Positions 47,188 through 55,572 of a stretch of DNA of 64,000 nucleotides are shown here, one piece after another. A program made the translations under genes and the position numbers. The notes beneath the pieces were generated by a model, which searched no databases, was not told where the DNA came from, and saw only the letters and a list, made by a program, of their open reading frames with translations. How positions within the stretch are numbered: the stretch's first letter is position 1; every line of letters starts with the position of its first letter. This stretch comes from Malonomonas rubra DSM 5091 (GTDB lineage: Bacteria > Desulfobacterota > Desulfuromonadia > Desulfuromonadales > Geopsychrobacteraceae), in NCBI RefSeq assembly GCF_900142125.1, contig NZ_FQZT01000001.1:1-64000 (forward strand), in the 5' to 3' direction.

Positions 47188-47796
47188 TTACTCCCCCAGC
47201 AGGTCGACAATCTTCATCGATGACTCTTCCAGTTCAAGCAGAATATTCTCTGCCCGGCTAGCCAGATAACGATGCAAAAGAATCATCGGCACAGCAACGG
47301 AAAGCCCGGCTGCTGTCGTGATCAAAGCCTCTGAAATACCACCACCCAAAGTCATCGGGGTACCGACCCCCTCCATCGCGATAACGTTGAACGCTTCAAT
47401 CATGCCCAAAACGGTTCCCAACAGGCCGAGCAATGGAGCGATGTTGGCGATAGTGGCCAGCAAATTCAGATAACATTGCAATGAAGCCGCTTCACGGCTA
47501 CCGACCTCTTCCGCCATTGTTTTTAGCTGCAATCGGTTTGCACCACGGTTCATCAAAACAACTGTCAATATTTTAGCCAGTGAATTCTTTTGTGTCTGAC
47601 AAAGAAATGTCGCCTCTTCAAACTTTTGTGTGTCTATCAAGCTGCTGACTTCATTGAACAAAGGCGCGATTGTGCGGCGAATGGTATAGAAATGCTTGAC
47701 CCGCTCCAGGAATATTGCCCAACCGATGACCGAACAGATCAGGATCGGGTACATGAGCGGTCCACCTTTTAGAAAAATTTCAATCATTTCGACCAA
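47188..47796 (-). CDS. exbB: MotA/TolQ/ExbB proton-channel protein
   Basis: 202 residues with three transmembrane helices (about 12-32, 108-130 and 150-172). The family pattern is visible: VLMNRGANRLQLKTMAEEVGSREAASLQCYLNLLATIANIAP...LLGTVLGMIEAF and TTAAGLSVAVPMILLHRY. With ExbD it powers outer-membrane transport or a related task. Confidence 0.93.
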   Translation of the reverse strand: MVEMIEIFLKGGPLMYPILICSVIGWAIFLERVKHFYTIRRTIAPLFNEVSSLIDTQKFEEATFLCQTQKNSLAKILTVVLMNRGANRLQLKTMAEEVGSREAASLQCYLNLLATIANIAPLLGLLGTVLGMIEAFNVIAMEGVGTPMTLGGGISEALITTAAGLSVAVPMILLHRYLASRAENILLELEESSMKIVDLLGE

Positions 47797-47865
47797 TTCC
47801 CAGGAACATCAGAAGATTTTAAAAAAGATAACACAAAGAGGTTGAGCGACCAAGAGTAGAATGTG

Positions 47866-48381
47866 CTAATCGATTGGGATAATACGCCCAGTGATCGGTT
47901 GTCCTTTTTCTATTTTCAGTAATCCCACTGTATGTTCTGGCGCGCTGCGTCGGTCGGTTGCACTTCCAGGATTGAAGAGTAAAAGGTCACCGACCCTTTT
48001 ACAGAGTGGTGCGTGACTATGGCCGAAAACAAGGGCATCAAGCTGTTTGTCTGCAAAGTGAGCCTGCACCCGCTGCTCAAAATTGACCCCACTCCCCCAT
48101 CCGTGAATCATTCCAATTTGTTTCTCTTGCAGAGTTACGATGCGGCTGATCGGCAGGTCTGATAACGAGTGATCCATGTTCCCTCGCACTCCGTACCAGG
48201 GCAAAGGATAAAAGTAATCTTCTAAAGCCGGCAACACGACATCGCCTGCGTGCAAAATCGCTTCAACTTCGGCAAAAGCTCCCCGCAGCAAAACGGCTGC
48301 CAGGCGTTCTGCTTCATCCACTCGATGCAGATGCGTATCTGATAAAACTCCTACTAGCAATTTCAAGCTCCCAAATTCCAT
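47866..48381 (-). CDS. YfcE/MJ0936-type metallophosphoesterase
   Basis: 171 residues. Metal-binding motifs in order: SDTHLH, HAGDVV, VRGNMD, HGWG and FGHSHAPL, then NPGSATDRR. Small phosphodiesterases of this type hydrolyse model substrates in vitro; the true substrate is not known. ATG at 48381 has a poor ribosome-binding site and a TTG at 48366 is possible. Upstream of exbB by 69 bases on the same strand. Confidence 0.9.
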   Translation of the reverse strand: MEFGSLKLLVGVLSDTHLHRVDEAERLAAVLLRGAFAEVEAILHAGDVVLPALEDYFYPLPWYGVRGNMDHSLSDLPISRIVTLQEKQIGMIHGWGSGVNFEQRVQAHFADKQLDALVFGHSHAPLCKRVGDLLLFNPGSATDRRSAPEHTVGLLKIEKGQPITGRIIPID

Positions 48382-48537
48382 ATTGTGCTTGCCTGAACAA
48401 ACAGTGTTGGCAGATTGTTGGCGATTTTTCGCCGCATATTGTCCATTTTCAACGTCAATTTCATCTCAATTAATACCACATATCTCTACAGTGAATTATA
48501 AACTACTGCTTTTTTTAGATTATTTAAGTTTTAAGAA
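48382..48537. other. intergenic stretch before the malic enzyme promoter
   Basis: About 150 AT-rich bases between divergent genes with nothing recognisable; an 81-codon frame running through here has no coding features. Confidence 0.4.
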
Positions 48538-48539
48538 AG

Positions 48540-48557
48540 TTGGCATTGGCATTGCGT
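48540..48557 (+). promoter_or_regulatory. sigma-54 promoter of the malic enzyme gene
   Basis: TTGGCATTGGCATTGCG: GG (48542-48543) and GC (48554-48555) are exactly 10 bases apart, and TTGC is perfect at -12; the -24 is TTGGCAT. A start near 48567 would leave a leader of about 200 nt. It implies control by an enhancer-binding protein, whose site was not identified. Confidence 0.65.
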
Positions 48558-48769
48558 CTACAAAAAAAAGGGATATAGTTACTGAATTAGGTGCGATTCC
48601 AATTGACTTTTATTTATCTCAACTATAGTTTTTTTATCCAAACTTTAAATTTTAACGCTGAATAAAATATCAGTGTTTGGCCGAGGAGAGAGACCTCACG
48701 TAATTATCTAGCACTCCTTCAATCTTTTTAGCAGCAAATCCAAATATCCTAGTAGGAGGACAGAGATCC

Positions 48770-51031
48770 ATGTCGAAACGTCAAGAAGCCCTTGATTATC
48801 ACAGTACAGGGCGAAAAGGTAAAATCGAAGTTATCACCACGAAGCCTTGCAATACCAGCCGCGACCTTTCCCTGGCTTACAGCCCAGGTGTCGCTGAGCC
48901 TTGTCTTGAAATCGAAAAAAACCCGGACATGGCTTATGAATATACCGCAAAAGGCAACCTAGTTGCAGTTGTCTCCAACGGAACCGCAGTCCTTGGCCTT
49001 GGTGACATCGGCGCCATGGCTGGCAAGCCGGTTATGGAAGGCAAAGGTGTTCTCTTTAAAAGTTTTGCCGATGTTGATGTTTTTGACATCGAACTGAACA
49101 CAAAAGACTCAGATGAACTGATTCGCACGGTAAAACTACTCGAACCGACTTTCGGCGGGATCAATCTTGAGGATATCAAAGGTCCGGAGTGCTTCTATAT
49201 TGAAGAAGAGCTGAAGAAGATCTGCGACATTCCAATTTTCCATGACGACCAGCACGGTACAGCAATCATCTCTGCTGCCGGCATGGTCAATGCGCTGGAG
49301 ATAATCGGTAAAGACATTAAAGACGTCAAGATCGTTGTCAATGGTGCCGGTGCTGCTGGTATCGCCTGCGCCAATCTGGCGATCACCATGGGTATAAATA
49401 AAGACAATGTCATTCTTTGTGACACTAAGGGCGTTATCTACAAAGGCCGCACCAACGGCATGAACGAATACAAAGAGCGCCTTGCCGCAGAAACCGACGC
49501 CCGCACCCTAGAAGATGCCATGGTAGATGCCGACATCTTCTTCGGTGTCTCCGCAAAAGGTGCACTGACCCCGAACATGCTCAAATCGATGGCAAAGGAT
49601 CCGATCGTCTTCGCCATGGCAAACCCGGACCCGGAAATCACCCCGGATGAGGCCAAGGCAGTTCGTGGCGACGTTATCATCGGGACCGGCCGCTCCGACT
49701 ACAACAACCAAGTCAACAACGTTCTCTGTTTCCCGTTCCTGTTCCGGGGCGCACTCGATACCCATGCCAGTGCAATCAACGACGAGATGAAGCTTGCCTG
49801 TGTTCATGCTCTGGCCAAACTGGCCAAAGAAGATGTTCCTGATTCTGTACGTCGCGCTTACGGTGGTGAAGAAATCAAGTTCGGACGCGAATACCTGATC
49901 CCGAAACCTTTCGACCCGCGCGTACTGCTCTACCTTGCTCCGGCTGTTGCCAAGGCGGCAATGGACAGTGGCGTTGCCCGTCGCCCGATCGAAGATATGG
50001 ACAAATACCTCGAACGCCTCGAAGCCATGCAGGGACGTTCGAAAGAGATTATGCGCGGCATGATCAACAAAGCGAAAAACGATCCTAAGCGCCTGGTCTT
50101 CCCGGAAGGTGACGAAGAGAAAATCCTGCGCGCAGCGCAGATTCTGGTTGACGAAAACATCGCCAAGCCGATCTTGCTTGGCAATGAAGCTGAAATCCGC
50201 AACAAGATTTCTGAGCTCAATCTTGACCTCAATGGTGTTGAGATTGTTGATCCGGAAACGTTTGAGAAACGCAGCGAATACATTGATGCCATGTTTGCAA
50301 AACGCCAGCGCAGGGGTGTTACCCGTGCCGAAGCTAAAGGCAAGATGAAAAACAACCGTCATTATTTCGGAGCCATGATGGTTGACCAGGGCGACGCCGA
50401 CGTTGTTCTCTCTGGTATCAATCACCACTATCCCGAGACGATCCGCCCTGCCCTTGAAATTATCGGTCGACAGGATGGCCTGTCCAAAGTCCACGGTGTC
50501 TACATGATGGTCACCAAAAAACAAGCTGTTTTCTTTGCTGACACCACGGTCAACATTGAACCTACCGCAGAGGAACTGGCTGAGACAGCCATTCTGACGG
50601 CAGAAAAAGCCAAGCAGTTTGACGTTGAGCCAAAAGTTGCCATGCTCTCCTTTTCTAACTATGGCAGCTCCGATCATCCGCAATGTCTGAAAGTGAAAAA
50701 GGCAACCGCTCTTGTTAAGGAACAAGCCCCCGACCTGATCGTCGACGGTGAAGTCCAGGCTAACGTTGCACTCGATCCGGAACTGACTGAGGCCCAGTAC
50801 CCCTTCTCGGGCCTTAAAGGCGACGCTAACGTCTTTATCTTCCCCGACCTGAATTCGGGCAACATCAGCTACAAATTGCTGAACAAGCTCGGCGAAGCTG
50901 AAGCTGTCGGTCCGATTCTGATGGGCATGAAGAAGCCGGTTCATGTTCTGCAACGTGGTGACGACGTCTCTGACATCGTCAACATGGCAGCTGTTGCTGT
51001 GGTTGATGCACAGGATGCCGCCAACCGTTAA
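48770..51031 (+). CDS. maeB: NADP-type malic enzyme fused to a phosphotransacetylase-like domain
   Basis: 753 residues. Residues about 1-420 form the malic enzyme ([70 protein letters not shown]). Residues about 430-753 resemble phosphate acetyltransferase ([29 protein letters not shown]). The MaeB fusion decarboxylates malate to pyruvate with NADP; the C-terminal part is regulatory (acetyl-CoA binding) in studied members and is not expected to have PTA activity. AGGAGGA precedes the ATG. Behind a sigma-54 promoter. Confidence 0.96.
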   Translation: MSKRQEALDYHSTGRKGKIEVITTKPCNTSRDLSLAYSPGVAEPCLEIEKNPDMAYEYTAKGNLVAVVSNGTAVLGLGDIGAMAGKPVMEGKGVLFKSFADVDVFDIELNTKDSDELIRTVKLLEPTFGGINLEDIKGPECFYIEEELKKICDIPIFHDDQHGTAIISAAGMVNALEIIGKDIKDVKIVVNGAGAAGIACANLAITMGINKDNVILCDTKGVIYKGRTNGMNEYKERLAAETDARTLEDAMVDADIFFGVSAKGALTPNMLKSMAKDPIVFAMANPDPEITPDEAKAVRGDVIIGTGRSDYNNQVNNVLCFPFLFRGALDTHASAINDEMKLACVHALAKLAKEDVPDSVRRAYGGEEIKFGREYLIPKPFDPRVLLYLAPAVAKAAMDSGVARRPIEDMDKYLERLEAMQGRSKEIMRGMINKAKNDPKRLVFPEGDEEKILRAAQILVDENIAKPILLGNEAEIRNKISELNLDLNGVEIVDPETFEKRSEYIDAMFAKRQRRGVTRAEAKGKMKNNRHYFGAMMVDQGDADVVLSGINHHYPETIRPALEIIGRQDGLSKVHGVYMMVTKKQAVFFADTTVNIEPTAEELAETAILTAEKAKQFDVEPKVAMLSFSNYGSSDHPQCLKVKKATALVKEQAPDLIVDGEVQANVALDPELTEAQYPFSGLKGDANVFIFPDLNSGNISYKLLNKLGEAEAVGPILMGMKKPVHVLQRGDDVSDIVNMAAVAVVDAQDAANR

Positions 51032-51050
51032 CCTTCATTTCCAATGAACA

Positions 51051-51095
51051 CGAAAAAGAGGGAGTGATCTGTCGCGATCGTTCCCTCTTTTTTCG
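51051..51095 (+). terminator. terminator after maeB
   Basis: AAAAAGAGGGA and TCCCTCTTTTT outer stem with an inner GATC/GATC pairing, followed by TTTTTTCG, 20 bases after the stop. Confidence 0.88.
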
Positions 51096-51169
51096 TTTTT
51101 TGCCGGACTTCCAATCGACTGCAGTTCCTGCTAAGATGCCGCTCCGAATCCAGAATAAAAGGAGTATCC

Positions 51170-52558
51170 ATGAAATATTGCAGCACCCGCGGCAAGGTTA
51201 AAGGATTGAGTTTCAGCGATGCGGTTATGATGGGCCTTGCCGACGACGGCGGCCTGCTTTTGCCCGAAGAAATCCCCACTTATTCAGCAAACGAATTGGC
51301 TGAACTGGGTGAGCTCTCCTATCCTGACCTCGCATTTCGAGTCATCTCCCGGTTCGTCGACGATATCCCAGCCGCTGATCTGAAAAAATTGATCGATACG
51401 GCCTACAGCAGCTTTGAGCACCCGGACACAACACCAATCGTCAAGCAGGACGGTATCTATATTCTTGAACTGTTCCACGGCCCGACTCTGGCATTTAAAG
51501 ATGTCGCTCTGCAGTTTCTCGGCAACCTGTTCGAATACCTGCTCGACAAATCGGGGTGCCGAATGAACATTATCGGTGCCACCAGCGGTGATACCGGCAG
51601 CGCTGCCATTTATGGAGTCCGTGGGCGTAAAAACATCAACATTTTCATATTGCACCCAAAGGGCCGGGTTTCACCGATCCAGGAATTGCAGATGACGACC
51701 GTCACTGACGAGAATGTTTTCAACCTGGCTGTCGAAGGAACATTCGATGATGCCCAATCGATCGTCAAAGAAATCTTCGGTGATCTCGATTTCAAAGAAA
51801 AGCATGCACTTGGTGCTGTCAATTCTATCAACTGGGCCCGCGTCCTCGCCCAAGTTGTTTACTATTTCTATGCCTGGTTTCAGGTCAACAAGGAAACTGG
51901 CTGTAAAGAAATTGAGGTTTCGGTTCCGACCGGCAACTTCGGCGACATCTTCGCCGGCTACGTTGCCAAAGAGATGGGAGTTCCGATCAAACGGTTGATC
52001 CTGGCAACCAACGCCAACAGCATCTTGAGCCGTTTTGTCAATGACGGCGATTACTCGGCTGCAGAGGTTCACCAGTCACTCTCTCCCTCGATGGACATTC
52101 AGGTTGCCAGCAATTTTGAGCGTTACCTCTTTTATTTGTACGGGAAAGACAGCGAGGCAGTTTGCAAAGCCATGGATGATTTCAAAAAGAGTGGCATTCT
52201 CAATTTTACCGACGAGCAACTGCAACAGGTTCAAAGCACATTTACGGCCTCTGCGGTCAATGACGAAGAAACCATTGAGGCAATCGCCAAATTCCATAAA
52301 GAAACTGGATATACCTTAGACCCACACACTGCCGTCGGTGTTGAGGCAGGTTGCAGAACCCGCGATAAGAATCTGCCACTGGTCTGTCTATCGACAGCAC
52401 ATCCTGCAAAATTCGGCAGTGCTGTTAAATCTGCCATCGGCCAAGACCCGGAGTTGCCGACTGTTTTCCAGGGCATCGAGAAAAAACCCAAAAAACTTGA
52501 AGTGATCGCTGCTAAAACAGAGGAAATCAAAGCCTTTGTTGAAAAACACGCACGATAG
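51170..52558 (+). CDS. thrC: threonine synthase
   Basis: 462 residues, the long (type I) form. Signatures: KYCSTRGKVKGLSFSDAVMMGLADDGGLLLPE, the PLP lysine in TLAFKDVALQFLG, ATSGDTGSAAIYG, and SVPTGNFGDIFAGYVAKEMG. It converts O-phosphohomoserine to threonine. AAAGGAG precedes the ATG. Flanked by terminators on both sides, so it is probably monocistronic. Confidence 0.96.
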   Translation: MKYCSTRGKVKGLSFSDAVMMGLADDGGLLLPEEIPTYSANELAELGELSYPDLAFRVISRFVDDIPAADLKKLIDTAYSSFEHPDTTPIVKQDGIYILELFHGPTLAFKDVALQFLGNLFEYLLDKSGCRMNIIGATSGDTGSAAIYGVRGRKNINIFILHPKGRVSPIQELQMTTVTDENVFNLAVEGTFDDAQSIVKEIFGDLDFKEKHALGAVNSINWARVLAQVVYYFYAWFQVNKETGCKEIEVSVPTGNFGDIFAGYVAKEMGVPIKRLILATNANSILSRFVNDGDYSAAEVHQSLSPSMDIQVASNFERYLFYLYGKDSEAVCKAMDDFKKSGILNFTDEQLQQVQSTFTASAVNDEETIEAIAKFHKETGYTLDPHTAVGVEAGCRTRDKNLPLVCLSTAHPAKFGSAVKSAIGQDPELPTVFQGIEKKPKKLEVIAAKTEEIKAFVEKHAR

Positions 52559-52618
52559 TTTTTTTATAAAAAAACAGATCTGTAAAACTGAAAATCAGGT
52601 TATTCCTGCTATCATTAG

Positions 52619-52652
52619 AGCTTCCGTCATCAGCATTGGCGGAGGCTTTTTT
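52619..52652 (+). terminator. terminator after thrC
   Basis: AGCTTCCG and CGGAGGCT (one G-T pair) enclose a 13-base loop, followed by TTTTTT. Confidence 0.85.
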
Positions 52653-52685
52653 ATTCCATAAACTTTTATCCGCAATGGAGGCCGT

Positions 52686-53510
52686 ATGGATCTTCAGAAC
52701 CTAACCCCGGAACAACTCACCTCTCTCTTTCAAACCTATGCCCTTCCTCTGGTTTGGGCGTTGGTCATTTTTATCATTGGTCGGATCGTCGCGAAAATAC
52801 TGACGAAAATCGTTGGCAAGATGATGGTGAAAAGTCGCGTCGACGAAACACTGGTGAAATTCGTCCAGAGCTTGGCCTACATCGCCCTAATGGCTTTTGT
52901 CATTCTCGCCGCGCTTGACAAGCTGGGCGTGGAAACAACATCTTTCGCTGCCATCATCGCGGCAGCCGGTTTGGCCATCGGCCTTTCACTGCAGGGCACT
53001 CTCGGCAACCTGGCATCAGGTGTCATGCTGATTATCTTTCGCCCCTTCAGTGTCGGTGACTTTGTCGAAGCCGGTGGCCAGTCTGGAGTCATCGAAGAAA
53101 TTCAGATATTCAGTACCAAAATGAAGTCGGGTGACAACAAGGAAATAATCATCCCCAATGGTCAAATCACAGGCAGCACGATTATTAACTATTCGGCAAA
53201 AGATACCCGCCGGATCGACCTGGTTATTGGTGTCGGATACGGTGACGATCTGAAAAAAGTGCGCGCTGTTCTCGAAGATGTGCTCGCCAAGGAAGAACGG
53301 GTTTTAAAAGATCCGGAGCCAACCATCGGACTGCTGGAACTGGCTGACAGCAGCGTGAACTTTGCGGTGCGTCCCTGGGTCAAAACCGGTGATTACTGGC
53401 CAACCCTGTTTACACTGCAAGAGGAAATAAAGACAAGATTTGACCAGGAAGGCATCTCCATCCCCTTCCCGCAACAGGACATTCACGTTGTCAGCAATAC
53501 TGCAGCCTGA
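52686..53510 (+). CDS. mscS: MscS-type mechanosensitive channel
   Basis: 274 residues. Three N-terminal helices (about 15-36, 60-83 and 88-110); the third is the pore helix with the Gly/Ala pattern AAAGLAIGLSLQGTLGNLASG, followed by the MscS beta domain (FRPFSVGDFVEAGGQSGVIEEI, IIPNGQITGSTIINYS). It releases osmolytes on hypo-osmotic shock. Length is like the short MscS of Escherichia coli. Confidence 0.95.
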   Translation: MDLQNLTPEQLTSLFQTYALPLVWALVIFIIGRIVAKILTKIVGKMMVKSRVDETLVKFVQSLAYIALMAFVILAALDKLGVETTSFAAIIAAAGLAIGLSLQGTLGNLASGVMLIIFRPFSVGDFVEAGGQSGVIEEIQIFSTKMKSGDNKEIIIPNGQITGSTIINYSAKDTRRIDLVIGVGYGDDLKKVRAVLEDVLAKEERVLKDPEPTIGLLELADSSVNFAVRPWVKTGDYWPTLFTLQEEIKTRFDQEGISIPFPQQDIHVVSNTAA

Positions 53511-53515
53511 TTCTC

Positions 53516-53552
53516 AAGCGGCGGCGCCTAAAAGCGCCGCCGCTTTTATTTT
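53516..53552 (+). terminator. terminator after mscS
   Basis: A perfect 12-bp GC-rich stem (AAGCGGCGGCGC with its complement), loop CTAAAA, then TTTTATTTT. Confidence 0.9.
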
Positions 53553-53565
53553 CCCCTCAATGCAT

Positions 53566-53577
53566 ACTGTATACAAA
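53566..53577. promoter_or_regulatory. CTGTATACAA palindrome upstream of the second cytochrome pair
   Basis: The core TGTATACA (53568-53575) with the same flanks (CTG..., ...CAA) as in the fumarase promoter. It lies about 90 bases upstream of the putative cytochrome promoter. Could be a site for a common regulator. Confidence 0.4.
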
Positions 53578-53666
53578 AAAATCAACAATTTCGACCCCTT
53601 TTAAACCGCCTCTCGATATATAAAAAATCCTATATAAACAAGATGTTACCCACACCTTGAAAAAGC

Positions 53667-53695
53667 TTGAATTCACCACACAGCCTTGCTATAAA
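53667..53695 (+). promoter_or_regulatory. promoter of the 12-heme cytochrome pair
   Basis: TTGAAT (53667-53672) and TATAAA (53690-53695) with a 17-bp spacer. Initiation would give a leader of about 115 nt. No known riboswitch (including cyclic-dinucleotide types) was recognised in that leader. Confidence 0.5.
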
Positions 53696-53818
53696 TTTCG
53701 TTTGTATATGTAATTTATTGCCATCATCTACTTAAAAGCAGCTGTATATTAAATCTTGTAATTTTTAACATCCGCGTCATGAATTTACATGACTCAATCC
53801 ATTGCATCAGGAGGCACA

Positions 53819-54610
53819 ATGCGTACTAAACCTTTATCCCTGACCTCGTTGCTGGCATTTGTTGTCTGCGGACTTCTGCTGGCTGCAGCCCCTGCTTTTG
53901 CTCAACCTGAGCTGAGCATTGACGACTGTGCAAAATGTCACGAACAACAGCCGGCCGAAGTTGAGGAAGCCGGTGCGAAGCACAAAACCGATACCGACTG
54001 TCTCGGCTGCCATACTGGCCACCGCCCGAGCAGCCCGAACAACATTCCCGAGTGCAGCATGTGCCACGAAGGCACACCTCACTACGAGCTTGCGAATTGC
54101 ATGAGCTGCCACAATCCGCACCAGCCGTTGCGCGTTGTTCTCCAAGGCGATCTGAAAGCAGAGTGTCTGACCTGCCACACCGAGCAGAACGAAGAACTTG
54201 TCGCTAACCCGAGCAAGCACACCGACGTCGCTTGTAACCTCTGTCACTCGGACACCCACGGCAACATTCCACAATGCTCCGAATGTCATGAATCTCATGC
54301 CCCGACCCAGACCCAGCAGGACTGCTTCATCTGTCACGATGTCCACATGCCACTGGTGCTTGAATATCCGGACACCACTCCGAACATTCACTGTGCTGCC
54401 TGCCACCAGACTGCCTACGATCAGTTGATGGCCAGCAAGACCAAGCACCATGACGTTGCCTGTGTTGCCTGCCACGCGACCAAGCACAAGACCGTTCCGG
54501 CCTGTAGTGATTGTCACGATCTGCCGCACGCAGAAGGCATCCACGCCAAGTTCCCGGAATGTGGCAGCTGTCACAACACTGGTCACGACCTGAATAACTT
54601 TGCAAAATAA
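53819..54610 (+). CDS. 12-heme c-type cytochrome
   Basis: 263 residues from the ATG at 53819 (MRTKPLSLTSLLAFVV), with a strong AGGAGG upstream. Signal peptide ends near APAFAQ. Twelve CxxCH motifs in three 4-heme modules; the sequence reads like modules of the 57-heme protein (CMSCHNPHQPLRVVL, CSECHESHAPT) and ends with FPECGSCHNTGHDL, the cap shared with the other cytochromes here. Electron transfer across the periplasm or outside the cell is likely. The second 12-heme gene follows 19 bases after the stop. Confidence 0.94.
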   Translation: MRTKPLSLTSLLAFVVCGLLLAAAPAFAQPELSIDDCAKCHEQQPAEVEEAGAKHKTDTDCLGCHTGHRPSSPNNIPECSMCHEGTPHYELANCMSCHNPHQPLRVVLQGDLKAECLTCHTEQNEELVANPSKHTDVACNLCHSDTHGNIPQCSECHESHAPTQTQQDCFICHDVHMPLVLEYPDTTPNIHCAACHQTAYDQLMASKTKHHDVACVACHATKHKTVPACSDCHDLPHAEGIHAKFPECGSCHNTGHDLNNFAK

Positions 54611-54629
54611 ATATAAATAAGGACATCCG

Positions 54630-55493
54630 ATGAGTAGCAATATTCAAAATCAAATCAGAATTATCGCACTTGTCGCAGTCTTTCTACTCTTCGCCGGGGC
54701 GGTTTCGACCGCCCTGGCCCAGACCAGAAAAGATCTGCCGCCGCAGGACGCCAGCCTTTATGCTGAAGACCCGCAGCCGTTAACTATGGCACAGTGTGGG
54801 CAGTGCCATACTAAGCATTTCGGTGACCTCAAAAACGCCGGTGGAAAACACCAGTTCGATTGCCGCGAATGTCATGAAGTTTTCCATGCCTACAACCCAC
54901 TGAAAAAAAATTACGCGGAAATCATGCCACAGTGCTACACCTGCCATGGTCAACCTCACGGCACCAAGCATGTTGAATGCCTGAACTGTCACGAGAACCC
55001 GCACGCACCGACCAGCGTCAAGATGAGCCATATGTTGGCTGGTATCTGTGCTGACTGCCACACTCCGGAAGCACAGGAGTTGCAGCAGTTCCCAAGCAAA
55101 CACACTGAGCAGGCATGTAACAGCTGTCACCACAACCGCCACGGCTACATTCCGCAGTGCGCCGAGTGCCATCAACCGCACTTTGCCACTCAGGCCGAAG
55201 CAACCTGTATGACCTGCCACCCGGTTCACCAGCCACGCACGATTGTCTTTGAAAACGAGATTGAGCTGGAAACCTGCAACGCCTGTCACGGTGACATTTA
55301 CGCGAAGTGGCAGGGAGGCAAGAGCAAGCACGCCCAGGTGGGCTGCGCTGAGTGCCATACTGCACACGCCAAGATCCCTGAGTGCAGCATGTGCCACGTT
55401 GCTCCGAAGGGGCATGCCCCGCAGATGCTGGAGCAGTTCCCGAACTGCCTCATGTGCCACTTAGACGTACACGATCTGCCAGTTAAGAAGTAA
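54630..55493 (+). CDS. 12-heme c-type cytochrome
   Basis: 287 residues. Signal sequence at about 9-31 (IIALVAVFLLFAGAVSTALAQ) and twelve CxxCH motifs in three modules. In its N-terminal module (TMAQCGQCHTKHFGDLKNAGG, CRECHEVFHAYNP, CYTCHGQPHGTKHVECLNCHENPHAP in parts) it is clearly the counterpart of the cytochrome at 24774-25607 (TTLECAKCHVQVFEALRDAGG). Ends FPNCLMCHLDVHDL. Co-transcribed with the gene at 53819. Confidence 0.94.
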   Translation: MSSNIQNQIRIIALVAVFLLFAGAVSTALAQTRKDLPPQDASLYAEDPQPLTMAQCGQCHTKHFGDLKNAGGKHQFDCRECHEVFHAYNPLKKNYAEIMPQCYTCHGQPHGTKHVECLNCHENPHAPTSVKMSHMLAGICADCHTPEAQELQQFPSKHTEQACNSCHHNRHGYIPQCAECHQPHFATQAEATCMTCHPVHQPRTIVFENEIELETCNACHGDIYAKWQGGKSKHAQVGCAECHTAHAKIPECSMCHVAPKGHAPQMLEQFPNCLMCHLDVHDLPVKK

Positions 55494-55520
55494 GAAGAAC
55501 CTGAAATAGCGTACAAAAAG

Positions 55521-55559
55521 AAAAGGCTCCACCAAGTACGGTGAAGCCTTTTCTTTTTT
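55521..55559. terminator. bidirectional terminator between cytochrome and kinase genes
   Basis: AAAAGGCTCCACC and GGTGAAGCCTTTT form a 13-bp stem with one mismatch, with TTCTTTTTTG on the plus strand and a T-rich run on the minus strand (CTTTTTG). Confidence 0.85.
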
Positions 55560-55572
55560 GCTTATTCCAACG

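Noticed and set aside
48383-48628. An 81-codon frame upstream of maeB
   Set aside because: No ribosome-binding site, no family, and the sigma-54 promoter lies inside it.
49508-50953. A 481-codon open frame on the minus strand opposite maeB
   Set aside because: Same reason: it lies fully within a well-identified gene and shows no family features.
53696-53818. Cyclic-dinucleotide (GEMM-type) riboswitch in the cytochrome leader
   Set aside because: Sought because such RNAs precede cytochrome genes in Geobacter relatives, but the conserved sequence blocks are absent here and upstream of 29143.
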